Part shown: positions 11,644 through 22,102 of the stretch, in pieces | How positions within the stretch are numbered: position 1 is the first letter of the stretch | How the letters are laid out: each line of letters starts with the position of its first letter | Assembly: GCA_014529385.2 (NCBI GenBank) | Contig: CM043962.1 | Span: forward strand, 130,335,074-130,399,073 | Length of the DNA stretch: 64,000 nt | DNA from: Adiantum capillus-veneris | Lineage: Eukaryota > Streptophyta > Polypodiopsida > Polypodiales > Pteridaceae | Direction: 5' to 3' | Made by a program: the position numbers and the translations under genes | The notes under the pieces: model-generated | Told to the model about the DNA's origin: nothing | The model's database searches: none | The model's input: the letters and a program-made list of their open reading frames with translations, nothing else

Positions 11644-11931
11644 TGTTACGAGACTGGGCACCCTCCTGTTGTAGTGGTTAACTGCAATTGGGATAGCTGG
11701 GCGTAATGGTTAATTATGTGCTGTCTATTTATTTTACTAATTGAGTTGATGATGATTTTGTAGAGTGGAATGCGGGGAGTTGATGAAGAGGCGACGGCAA
11801 TTATTCTTGGCCATTTTATATTTGCACAGTATCTTAGAACATCATTTCAATAAGCCACTATGGCTCTGTAAATAGTTGTAGTGGGAACTCCCCTTATGGG
11901 TCATGCAAGAACTAATGAGCTTCACTCATCC

Positions 11932-12718
11932 TGAATCTAATGGTCAAACCGAAGTCACCAACCGCACTATTATTGACTTGTTGAAGGCTTATGTTTCCTC
12001 TCAACCTAAGAAATGGGATGACTACCTACATATTTTGCAATTTGCATACAACAACACCACTCACACTGCCACGGGTAAATCTCCCTTTGAAATTGTATAC
12101 GGTCACTCACTTCCTACTCCTGCTTCACGTCTTTCTAATGACGTTGTGCCTGCCGCTGATGATTTCACTACTGACTTTCATGATATTTATGCAAGTGTGC
12201 ATTCTTCCATTAAACACTCACAAGAACTTTACACCAAGCATGCTAACAAGCACCGCAAGGCACACCAATTCAAAGAAGGTGATCATGTTTTACTTCGCAT
12301 CGAAAAACGAAGGATCAAAAGTGTTGATACTAATGTCTTTGTTAAGCTTGCTCCTCGTTTTTATGGACCTTTCAAAATTTCAGCTGTCATTAATGATGTT
12401 TCTTTTCGTTTAGAATTACCTGCACATTGGCACATTCACAATGCATTTCACATTAGTCTTTTACGACCATTCAGAGGACCCCTACCTACACACCACATTT
12501 ACGAAGACCCACCTTCACTTGTAGACCAAGAAGAGCAACTCATCCCTGACAAAATAGTTGACCATGAGACCACCACTACACGCACTGGAATGGTTTATAA
12601 CCGTTACCTTTTGACTTTCAAGGGCCACCCTAGAGAGGATGCCAAATGGATGCCTGAAAAGTTTTTTCGCAACTTTCCCAACCTTCTCCACACTTTCCAT
12701 CACTCACGGTCCAGTTGA
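11932..12718 (+). pseudogene. Ty3/gypsy integrase C-terminal half plus chromodomain (5' truncated)
   Basis: The frame enters in the integrase catalytic core at HPESNGQTEVTNR, which contains the third catalytic acidic residue (E of GQTE). It continues through the GPFKI...FRLELP and HNAFHISLLRPF region and ends with a chromodomain-like module (YLLTFKGHPREDAKWMPE). This order is typical of plant chromoviruses. The zinc-binding N-terminus and the first two catalytic aspartates are missing. An open frame reaches upstream to 11903, but those codons are LTR sequence. It cannot encode a working integrase; the chromodomain reading frame itself is uninterrupted. Confidence 0.9.
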
Positions 12719-12730
12719 TTTCTCTATTGA

Positions 12731-12748
12731 GCAACTGAGGACAGTTGC
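12731..12748 (+). promoter_or_regulatory. Hairpin before polypurine tract (chromovirus)
   Basis: GCAACTG-AGGA-CAGTTGC is a perfect 7-bp stem with an AGGA loop, 18 bp upstream of the right LTR. Confidence 0.8.
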
Positions 12749-13454
12749 TATCCCTGGTGGGAGGGATGTTACGAGACTGGGCACCCTCCTGTTGTAGTGG
12801 TTAACTGCAATTGGGATAGCTGGGCGTAATGGTTAATTATGTGCTGTCTATTTATTTTACTAATTGAGTTGATGATGATTTTGTAGAGTGGAATGCGGGG
12901 AGTTGATGAAGAGGCGACGGCAATTATTCTTGGCCATTTTATATTTGCACAGTATCTTAGAACATCATTTCAATAAGCCACTATGGCTCTGTAAATAGTT
13001 GTAGTGGGAACTCCCCTTATGGGTCATGCAAGAACTAATGAGCTTCACTCATTTGCAAAAGTAAAGTGGTTGTAAAAGAGGGGCCTCAATTTTTGGCACC
13101 TTAAACTCAAAGTAATATATCAAATACCAACTCCACAAGAGAGGTGCCGTGGAGTTTGGGGCTAGATTTAGGCCTTTCTCTTGCAGATTCTCTTCTCTAC
13201 TCTCTTAAGCTATGGTTATTTTGCTGTGTACTCTCTAATCTAGTCCCCATCTCTTACACATCTCTTACACCTCCTTACAAGCTTGTCTAGATCAATTCTC
13301 TGTTTACTGTGTGTGTGTGTGTGTGTGTCATAGTCTAGGTGAGTGTGTGTGCTTGGAAATTGGAAGAAGAAGTGGACAGTTTGATGGTGATGGCTTGAAA
13401 GCTTATGTTGAGTACTTTAAGCGGTCGATCTCCCCCTCTTCTCCCAACATTGGG

Positions 13455-14640
13455 TGTACGACTCATCACTACCATAGCCTTCTAGATTAGTAGCAAGACA
13501 TATTCGGTAAGGTACCCACCTTTGGCCAAGTAACAAGCTGCTACACCAGCTACGCAAAAGATCTTGTGATCGCTATGTTTTTAACTAAAGACTGTCGTTT
13601 CCGATTCCATTCCTATAAATACTCGGCCTATTATGCATGATGATGTTATATCAACCATTAGAATGAGGATCAAGACAAGTAAGTAATTGTCTACTGGTTA
13701 AAAAGGAGAAAATTACTCTCTCCTCACTATCTGCATTTTTTCAATTATACCCATTAGCAATAATGTAATTTACTTCGATTTTCACTTTGATTACTCTACA
13801 ATTATCCTAAACGTTGAATTATCAGGGTAGTGAAATTGTTGTTGCATATTACTCGATATTGTTCCATCTATTTGTTTCTGCATCCCACCCCTCCTAACAT
13901 TTCTAATACTCATTGATAGAGCACTAAAATTATTGAGGGATATTTACTTTTGTGCAAGGATTTGATATCAATACCTTTCCATTAGGAGACCTCCTTGTAA
14001 CCCATCAAAATAGTTATTCATGGAGCTTGGTATTGCTTTTTCATAAGAGGACTATCCACTAGCTAGCTCACCTTTGCACACCACTCAGCAAATTTATGTA
14101 GCACCTTCATTAGCCGTTTGTTTGTTCTCAATCTTGCTTTCTTTCATTCTCTTTTACTAACAAATAATCCAACTTTGCATCAATTCTATCATCACGACTT
14201 TTCAAAGTGTTAAAGCATTTGCTGTATGATTATATTGTTCTTAAATTTAACAAGAAATTGTAAGTGTTTTGAGAGACTTTTGCAGATAAAGCTAGTTACA
14301 ATGCTAACATCTCAAAAAACCCTCCAGGTATGAAATTTATCAATAAGTAAGAATATCACCGGTTACTTTTAGAAGAGGGAGCTTCTTTACTTGATTGCAT
14401 TTGTATAAGTTGCAACATCTATTGTTTCTAATATCATGGCTTGTACTTACTTTGATTGAAATCTTTACTGAGATGACTTAATTGTCATACCATTACTTAC
14501 ATGAGCTCATTTGGTGTGCGATGATCGCTAAAATTTGGTACATGCTTCCACATTCCACTCTATTCCAATTTTCATATCAAATAGGTCATTTATTTGTCAC
14601 CTTTTTTTATGCCTTGCCTAGTCCATTGGTCACGAACACA
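13455..14640. other. AT-rich non-coding interior
   Basis: No open frame with recognisable content and no repeat structure that I can define. It belongs to the interior of the 19.5-kb element. Confidence 0.5.
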
Positions 14641-14845
14641 CAGATTCGCCGATTTAGGTTGTGTGTGGATACTCGTCCTGGTGCAGATCCGCCGATTTAG
14701 GCAGCACATTGATACATTCCGGATTCATGATTTTTACAAAATACCAAATGCAGATTCGTCGATTTAGGCAGCACGTCTTATTTGTGCAGATTCGCCGATT
14801 TAGGCAGCACATCTTATTGGTGTAGATTCGCCGATTTAGGCAATA
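14641..14845. repeat. Cluster of five dispersed 22-24-bp repeats
   Basis: Five direct copies of a motif around GATTCGCCGATTTAGGCAGC start near 14641, 14684, 14751, 14787 and 14823, with spacings of 43, 67, 36 and 36 bp. The core CGATTTAGG is invariant. This layout resembles the subterminal repeats that bind transposases of large DNA transposons. The cluster lies 230 bp outside the left inverted repeat at 15076, so its relation to that unit is open. Confidence 0.8.
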
Positions 14846-15075
14846 CCAATCACAAAATCATGCTGTAGTGGCTAGCCATCACTGCAACTGGTATGATTTT
14901 GTTACCCGGGTACATAATGAAAGTGATTAGGATTTGGACTTATATTGAGGAATTGGAATTGGATTGGGATTTGGTATCTGGTGATTATTACGACAGTGTT
15001 TATGTGATGAGACTTGACATTATGAGATTGATGATGAGTGTGACCAATGATATCCTGATTCATCAGGGTATGACA

Positions 15076-15110
15076 TACATTAGGAAATTTCGGAGGTCAT
15101 TTGGAGGGCC
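15076..15110 (+). repeat. Left terminal inverted repeat of the 11.8-kb unit
   Basis: Thirty-five bases pairing with 26817-26851 with two mismatches. The transposase-like gene starts 168 bp further in. A perfect CCTGAT-TC-ATCAGG palindrome (15054-15067) sits just outside. Confidence 0.75.
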
Positions 15111-15277
15111 TTCTAAGAAAATGTATTTTTTGCACTCTCTCTCTAGAAAAAATGACAAATAAAAGAGCTGGGTCTTTCATAGTAAAACTTCAAAAAGTGT
15201 ACTTTAAGTACTTTCCTTACCCCTCTGAACATTCGTTCGTAGTGATTGAGGGATAATACTCTTTTTAGTTGTATTGA

Positions 15278-18131
15278 ATGAACAACGTCAATACGGAGGG
15301 AATGAGGCTAACATGGAGGGACAAATCCGCAGCCGCTATTCACTCTCCATTAAACCTGCACATTTGGCTAATGGCGCACTCCTCAAATGGCACAAATGTT
15401 ACCCACAAACGAGCCAAATATCACCTTCACATTGATTTGGACAATGAGTACCAACCATTGATTAAGCGCAGTAAAACAAACACACATATACCTCCCACCT
15501 CCATAGACACGCTCAGAGCTCAAGGAGCTAAACACATAGATATCTGGACGAGAGGCTCTCTCTACCCTAAGAATCCAATAACTAATGCGTCTCCACCGTT
15601 TGTCAATCCTACAAGCTTATTGACCTTTGCTGGTGATGGAGAAAACGGCCTTCTGGGTTATTGTAAATCACTTACAAGAGAAGCTGGAACTTACAAGAGC
15701 ATTTTCCAATCTCAACAATGTGAGATTGTTCGCCTTTCACATTTACATTCTACAGATCAGGTTACCATTTTGCAACATAAAACAGAGGTACAAGAACTGA
15801 AAGAAAAGGTGCGAAGTTGTCAAATGAAGGACACCATCTTGGGTGGTCGTATCCGAAAGAAGAAATTGCGCAATCTTGAAACATTGCAGGTTGCATCAGG
15901 AGGTCTCAAGAAAAGAATCCGAGCATTAAGGTGATGCTTCTTGGTTGGCTACATTGTCTTAGTTAAGTAATCACTTTGTTTTTTCTTGTTATGCATTGTT
16001 TTCATGTGCCTAAATAGTGTTAGTGAAGCAAATTTTCTGTTATTTACTTATGCATTGTCTTCATGTAGAGACTCAATCTATCCTGACAAGGAAAACATTG
16101 ACCCCAAAGCCAATATAGGAAAGAGATTGAAGCCACTTATAAGTAGAAGCCTGGCAGCAGATATAGTACATGACAAGAAGTTTAAGGTTCTACAAAGAAA
16201 TGTAGTGGACCGCTTTATTTCAGAGAACTCAGTGCCTGCAAAAGAGATACAAGGCACACTTGATTCACTTGGTGTAAGCAAAAGAGGATATTCGGCTATC
16301 CAAAAGTCTGTCTCAACCATCTTTGTTAGGAAGGGTATAAAATCCAAACTTCTACCATCAGCCTCAAGTGTTTGGAAAGAGAGGCTTCAGCTTAACGAGG
16401 CACAGGGAGACTATCTTGGACAACCCTTTCATATTAAAGCAACTTACAGTGGCCATGGAGCCAACACTGTGGCATATGATGAGTTCAACAATATTTTTAT
16501 GGACCTGCGGATACTACAGAAGAGAATGGTGGAGTTTTACAACGTCACATTTGAAGAGTCACGTGGACTATTACATTTTGTGTTAAAACTGGATGAGTGT
16601 GAGCTTGTTAAAGAGAAAAAGCTAGAGCGTGTTACTATTACTTTAATGAATAGAGCCCTCTCAAAGTGTCCCAGTGATGATCCTTTATATTTTAGTGTTC
16701 AATCAGAATCTAACATATGGTGGCTTGGTGCGTTTGAGGTAAGCGATATTCTCAAGTAAGCTCAAATATTCAGATCTACTTAAGTCTCATTTATTTTGTG
16801 TTGCAGGTAAAGAAAGAAGATCATGAGATTCTATATTGGGTGTTCCATCGAACTAATATTCCGGAGCTGATTGATCGACAGACTAACCAGGGAGAGGTAC
16901 TACGTCTAGATGGAAGGGGAGACTTTCAAGTTCAGTGGCATCTTGCAGGTGACCTTAAAACATTAAAGTGCATGTATAATTGTGGAATGGGTGCAATGGC
17001 AAAGTCACCGTGTTTGTTCTGCATGGAGCCTGCAAAGGTCATGAACCCAAAGTGGTGGAGAAAAGCTCCAACACGTCACATTGAGGATCCTGCTTTTCGA
17101 CCAGTTTTGAAAATACCACTTGTGAATGTTCACATTTGTACAATGCATGCCCTTTGTAGAATTGTAGAGAAATTGGTCTACTTATACATCGGGTTTGCTT
17201 GGAAGATTAAGAACTCTGCAGAACGACAAGTAGCCTTGCAGTGCTTAGAAATGGTACTGTCGGATATGGGGCTTCATGGTGGCAATGTGAAAATCCAGCG
17301 GGATGAAAAGAGATCAACTGCTGAGAAGGATGTCCCATGCAAACCTTCCATCGGTGGGGTGAAGGCACGGAGGTTTTTATCTAAGCCCCAAGGTACAAGA
17401 GATCCAAAGCTAACAAAACATGGAAAAATATATAACACATCTTATGTTAGCAAGGTAGAGTATCAGAGCTGGAAAAAGCTACATATTGCAGTCAAAGACC
17501 ACGAACCAACTACTCGTAACGCGAAGGCTGAGGTTTGGCGATCAATAGACATCCTATTTTTGATGTGCGACAAAGATGACTGGTCACAAGGTGATATGAA
17601 CAAGTTCAAGGAAAATCTCAACCTTCTGAAAAAATCATTCAAGACAGCATGGACAGACACCCAGATTACTCACTACATGGTATTATTGTGTATTTCATTC
17701 TCTCTTATGTGCAAATATGTGAGTGTAAAACATTCTAACTAATCTGTTTTCATATCCAGCACATCATCTTCAATCATTTGCCATATTTTATACAGAAGTA
17801 TGGGAGCCCGGCAATATGGAATACCCAAGGGATGGAAAAGTCTCATTACATGGCGAGAAATGCTTATTTCAGGCACACACGACATGGTGGCTCTCGAATC
17901 AAGGCTAACAGTTTGAGAGAACTATTTGAATGGTTCTATCGTAGAATCATTCATCGAATGCAGGCAAAAGAAGTCTTGGCAAATTCAGCAACAGCACAAG
18001 CAATCAGACATTTACAACAACAAAAATCTAAAAGATCAATGGCATACAACAACTCCGGAGCTCGTGAAAGTCAACGAAGGTGGAGAGAGACAATGGTGTA
18101 TGTGAATCACAAGTGGAGAAAGATACTCTGA
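15278..18131 (+). CDS. Transposase-like protein, 855 aa, four exons
   Basis: Predicted exons 15278-15930, 16069-16738, 16807-17679 and 17760-18131 join in frame with GT-AG introns (phases 2, 0, 0). Residues 150-217 look coiled-coil. Acidic residues in LKLDECEL (about aa 390), GDLKTL (about 490) and QGMEKSHY (about 757) are spaced like an RNase H-fold DDE/D triad. A PC-x2-C cluster (about 509) follows the second, and NHLPYFIQKYG precedes the third. From memory, this order resembles unnamed transposase-like proteins common in Rhizophagus and cnidarian genomes; I could not search. It is the first gene inside the left terminal repeat and converges on the minus-strand gene 63 bp downstream. I infer that it is the element's transposase; the acidic residues are candidates only. 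Confidence 0.7.
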
Positions 18132-18194
18132 GTGGATGGCATTGTAAAAAATTTATGTAATACATGACCTTATACAATTGCTACTTGAAGTGTA

Positions 18195-18650
18195 TCAAGA
18201 TTTTGCAGGTTCAATTTTGTTTTTTGGCACGTCACCCTTGTAACGAATCATGAGATGTTTGCCATACTCTAAAAGTTCATCTGGGTTTTGTCTACCAAGA
18301 GCTAGTGCCATTGCTGTGTAGGTGTAGTAATACGCTGCCCGACCACCTGTATAGCCTGGGCAGTAACCAAAACAATCTCTAGCAAACACTTTGTCAACAA
18401 GAATGACTTTATCTGCACTTTTGGGCAGCACCGGTCCACCCAAGAAGCGTGATAGTGTCTTGAATGTGTAAGTTGCTATTGAACCCTCTTGTGACATGGA
18501 ATTGTGAAAAACTACTATCGGTGACTCGCAGAGCTTTGAAAGGTACTGTGCTAGGGCCGCATCCCTTCCTCGATACTCTCTTGTCCGGCGCCGAAGGAAG
18601 TCATCCTTGTCAGCAATCCAAGACTGCACATACAATGTCAGAAATGACAC

Positions 18651-18727
<77 letters not shown>

Positions 18728-20041
18728 CCATGAAGCTCTCATCCTGCAGAAAGAGGTTTTCTTGCCACAGGTCTACAGATGTAGTTGACCCCTGACCTGA
18801 ATGGTTAAACCAATCCTCCACTTCTTTGTTACTTTTCGATGGTCTTAGGCTTTGTCTTATTGCTTGGAAGGTGGCTTCATCAGGGAGTGTCTCCTTGTAT
18901 TTTTCAGCTTTCTCAAAGCATCTTCGAAGGCATTCCATTGGATTGCTGGATGTTTCCATTGCCTCATCATCACTACTATCCTCTGAAACAAATCCACTCC
19001 TCTCCTCTTGGACTCTGGAAATAATAGCCAGGGAGAAATCCTCCCTTAAATAAAACACACTTTGCACATCATGTAAGAAGATATAGGTCCTGTCTCCAAT
19101 CCTGAACTCAGGCACAGCTGGCAACATCATCTGAGCATGCTTCTCAGTGAAGTTACTGACATCCAATGGAAGTTTGATTTCTGTGGTTTTCACGGAGAGC
19201 ATCTTACTTCTTTGTACTTCAATTGCCTCAACCTCAAGGTCAACTGTGTCTTCAACCTCCTCGACTTCTTGCATATGAGTTGTCTCCTCGCATTCCTCTT
19301 CTGGTGCTGCATCATGCTCCTCTAACACCTCATCAGGATTCTGCATGAGGAATCCAAACAGGCTGTTGAGGTAAATCATAAAGCCAAAGGCTTCCTGAAT
19401 GAGTTTGCATTCTTTTTGGTGCAAAGGGCAGACTGAATGTCGGCAAGAGGGTGGTAACTCCCTATACTTCTTCACTCCCTGTCCCTTTCCACCACAGTCA
19501 TTTAAATGCACAAGAGTCATAGTAGGCAGAACAACCCTTCCTACCTGCACCATCACCTCAAACTTATCTCTGTAGGACTGCAAGAAATTACTGTGCTGAG
19601 CTAATAGGTCTTCAATGTCAAACTTTGGATTAAACATAGAATGAATTAGATCATACTTGTCCCCAGCACCACAAGATGCTGCAAAATCAAACAGCCTCTC
19701 ATCAGTTGCAGCTGGGTCTTCCAGAGAAGCTACATCCTCCTTTTCTTTACATTCTGTACTTTCTAGCACATCTGCATCATCGGAGAAGTCTATATTTCTC
19801 TTTCTGGTATTTTTCTTGAGATGTACCTTACAGGGCACCACACCCTTGTCGGGTGAGGAATCTTCTTGCCCTGGTGACCTCTCTGATTGGTCTTCACCAA
19901 CAAACTTTTCCTCAGATATGTCCTGACAAAAGTCAACAGTTCTTTTGGCAGATACATTAAGCAACTGAGCCTGCAAGGTTTGAAATCCTGGCACAAGCCC
20001 TGGATCTGGTTTCAGCCTCTTCTGCCTACTGGACCTTAATC
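18195..20041 (-). CDS. Unrecognised acidic protein with C4H-like cluster, 5' end incomplete
   Basis: On the minus strand an open frame of nearly 600 codons runs from about 20041 to a stop at 18195. A 105-bp segment (18624-18728) has GT-AG ends and consists largely of (CT)n, so I read it as an intron; its length is a multiple of three, so unspliced RNA would still read through with a Ser/Leu run. The upstream edge at 20041 looks like an acceptor (TGATGATTAG), so a 5' exon is missing, perhaps in the microsatellite hub. The protein has acidic linkers (EECEETTHMQEVEEVED), a CRHSVCPLHQKEC cluster that could bind metal, and a C-terminal segment beginning SWIADKDDFLRRRTREYRGR. I recognise no family. 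It is transcribed away from the H3-fusion gene. Confidence 0.6.
18656..18725. repeat. (GA)n microsatellite inside a predicted intron
   Basis: About 70 bp of pure GA on the plus strand, CT on the coding strand, lying between a predicted donor and acceptor of the minus-strand gene. Confidence 0.9.
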
Positions 20042-20213
20042 CTAATCATCAAGAAACATAACAAGTCAAAACCAAGAGCAAACATGACAATTCTGCCAAA
20101 ACCCAACCATCATGATCTCTCTCTCTCTCCCCTTATAGATATAAATATATCTATAAATATAAATAAATAAATAAATAAATATATCTGTCTCTCACCAAAA
20201 CAGAAACACACCT

Positions 20214-20257
<44 letters not shown>

Positions 20258-20275
20258 TTTGCATTTGTCTATAGG

Positions 20276-20334
20276 ACTAAAGGCGCGCGAAGAAGGAAAT
20301 GTGCCTTGTGCAAACCTCTCCGCGCGCCTTAAGT
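20276..20334. repeat. 59-bp GGCGCGCG palindromic unit a
   Basis: Starts ACTAAAGGCGCGCG and ends CGCGCGCCTTAAGT, giving a stem of about 13 bp and a loop. It pairs with unit b as one large hairpin. Confidence 0.8.
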
Positions 20335-20357
20335 ACAACTGCCAGAGAAATAGCATT

Positions 20358-20416
20358 ACTAACGGCGCGCGGAGAGAGTAGCCAAAGGAACTTTCCCTTC
20401 CTCGCGCGCCTTTAGT
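20358..20416. repeat. 59-bp GGCGCGCG palindromic unit b
   Basis: Starts ACTAACGGCGCGCGG and ends CGCGCGCCTTTAGT. Including outer TTTGCATTTGTC arms (20259 and 20434), units a and b form inverted arms of 76-77 bp around a 23-bp spacer. Confidence 0.8.
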
Positions 20417-20429
20417 CCAATGGACAAAT

Positions 20430-20496
<67 letters not shown>

Positions 20497-20553
20497 GTCT
20501 GTGTATTTGTCTATGGAACTATGGGTATTGAGGTGTGTGTGTGTGTGTTGAAG

Positions 20554-20598
<45 letters not shown>

Positions 20599-20866
20599 AT
20601 ACACACACACACACACCAACTGCTAGATATACAGAGAGAAAGAGTGAGAGATCACCTTTTTTTGGTGGGGTTTGCAGGAACTCAAAGGGAGGTGTCTCCT
20701 CCATTGCTTTTCTCTGTGTCAAGGGAGTCTGTCTTTCTCCCTCCCTCTCTCTCTCTCTCTCTCTCCCTCTGAGAGTAAGGACTCCCTCTTTCTCTATCTC
20801 TCTCAATCTGTGTCTCTCCCTCTCCCTTTCTCTGTGACAAGCTGATCACACTTTCTCTCTCTCTGA

Positions 20867-20913
<47 letters not shown>

Positions 20914-20922
20914 TGACAATCT

Positions 20923-20976
<54 letters not shown>

Positions 20977-21017
20977 AGACTCTCTCTCTCTCTCTCTCTC
21001 TCTCTTTGTGACAATCT

Positions 21018-21064
<47 letters not shown>

Positions 21065-21423
21065 TGTTCTCTCTCTTTCTCTCTCTCAAAATCACACCTT
21101 TAACGGATACACACGGCGGCGCCCCACGTGTCACAATCAATTAAAATATATTTGCATGCGGTCGCACGTGTGGTAATAATTATTTCCGTATACTTTTTGT
21201 ACGCCATATAAAGCGGTGAAGAGAGAGAAAAACTACACCTTGTGAAAGAGAGTGAGTGAGTGAGAGAGTGAGATAGAGAGTGTGCAAGAGCAAAGCCTGC
21301 GTCTCCGATAGCAACCCCACGCAGCGAGATAAAGAAGGTCTGCTTCTCCCTCTGGCTTTGCCTAAATCTCTCTATCTCTGTTTCTGTCACCCACACACAA
21401 ACACACACACACATATACACTCC

Positions 21424-21501
<78 letters not shown>

Positions 21502-21554
21502 AACACACACACTTACACAGAGACACACATCTTAAAAATACACACACACACACA

Positions 21555-21603
<49 letters not shown>

Positions 21604-21608
21604 TCTAT

Positions 21609-21667
21609 ACCAACGGCGCGCGTAGAGAGACATACCCGTAGCTCATGTGTCTATGCGCGCCGTTAGT
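21609..21667. repeat. 59-bp GGCGCGCG palindromic unit c
   Basis: Starts ACCAACGGCGCGCG and ends TATGCGCGCCGTTAGT. Same length and end structure as units a, b and d. Confidence 0.8.
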
Positions 21668-21679
21668 ACTGTCCATTGA

Positions 21680-21753
<74 letters not shown>

Positions 21754-21777
21754 TATCGGTGTGTTATTTTAACCTAT

Positions 21778-21836
21778 ACTAACGGCGCGCGGACGTGTTT
21801 GTTGAAGTTAAACGGTGGTCTATGCGCGCCTTTAGT
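21778..21836. repeat. 59-bp GGCGCGCG palindromic unit d
   Basis: Starts ACTAACGGCGCGCGG and ends TATGCGCGCCTTTAGT. It lies 267 bp upstream of the H3-fusion start codon. Confidence 0.8.
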
Positions 21837-21851
21837 AATGTAGATTCTCTC

Positions 21852-21889
<38 letters not shown>

Positions 21890-21905
21890 GTTATATATGC
21901 TAAGC

Positions 21906-21999
<94 letters not shown>

Positions 22000-22004
22000 C
22001 AGAG

Positions 22005-22053
<49 letters not shown>

Positions 22054-22102
22054 CATAGAAAGAGAGAAGGGGATTGAGACTCTTCTTTTGGTGTACAGTA
22101 AG

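Larger units (their letters stand above)
11644..13449 (+). mobile_element. Internally deleted Ty3/gypsy chromovirus, recent insertion
   Basis: Flanked by the exact duplication TTGGG (11639-11643 and 13450-13454). The right LTR (12767-13449, 683 bp) is complete. The left LTR is cut at 11929 and runs directly into the 3' part of integrase. The 286 bp shared by the two LTRs appear identical. A purine tract (12756-12766) precedes the right LTR. The join shows TCAT microhomology, so one deletion removed the 5' LTR end, primer site, gag, protease and RT after insertion. Confidence 0.92.
20042..22085. repeat. Microsatellite hub between divergent genes
   Basis: This 2-kb spacer separates the minus-strand gene from the H3-fusion gene and is mostly simple repeat: AAAT-type near 20150-20180, (CT)n 20218-20245, (GA)n 20434-20491, (CA)n 20554-20616, long interrupted (CT)n 20740-21090, (CA)n 21388-21555, (CT)n 21557-21606, (GA)n 21679-21750, (CT)n 21845-21887 and (GA)n 21905-22050. 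Four 59-bp palindromic units are embedded in it. It must hold both promoters and probably the missing 5' exon of the minus-strand gene. I cannot point to a clear TATA box. Confidence 0.8.

Noticed and set aside
14641-14845. CRISPR-like array
   Set aside because: Regular short repeats exist, but spacers vary from about 14 to 45 bp, there are no cas genes, and the context is eukaryotic.
20428-21666. Open frames encoding Arg-Glu, Ser-Leu or Thr-His repeats
   Set aside because: These are microsatellites read in six frames. The same artefact occurs at 18.6, 21.9, 32.5, 40.9 and 44.5 kb.
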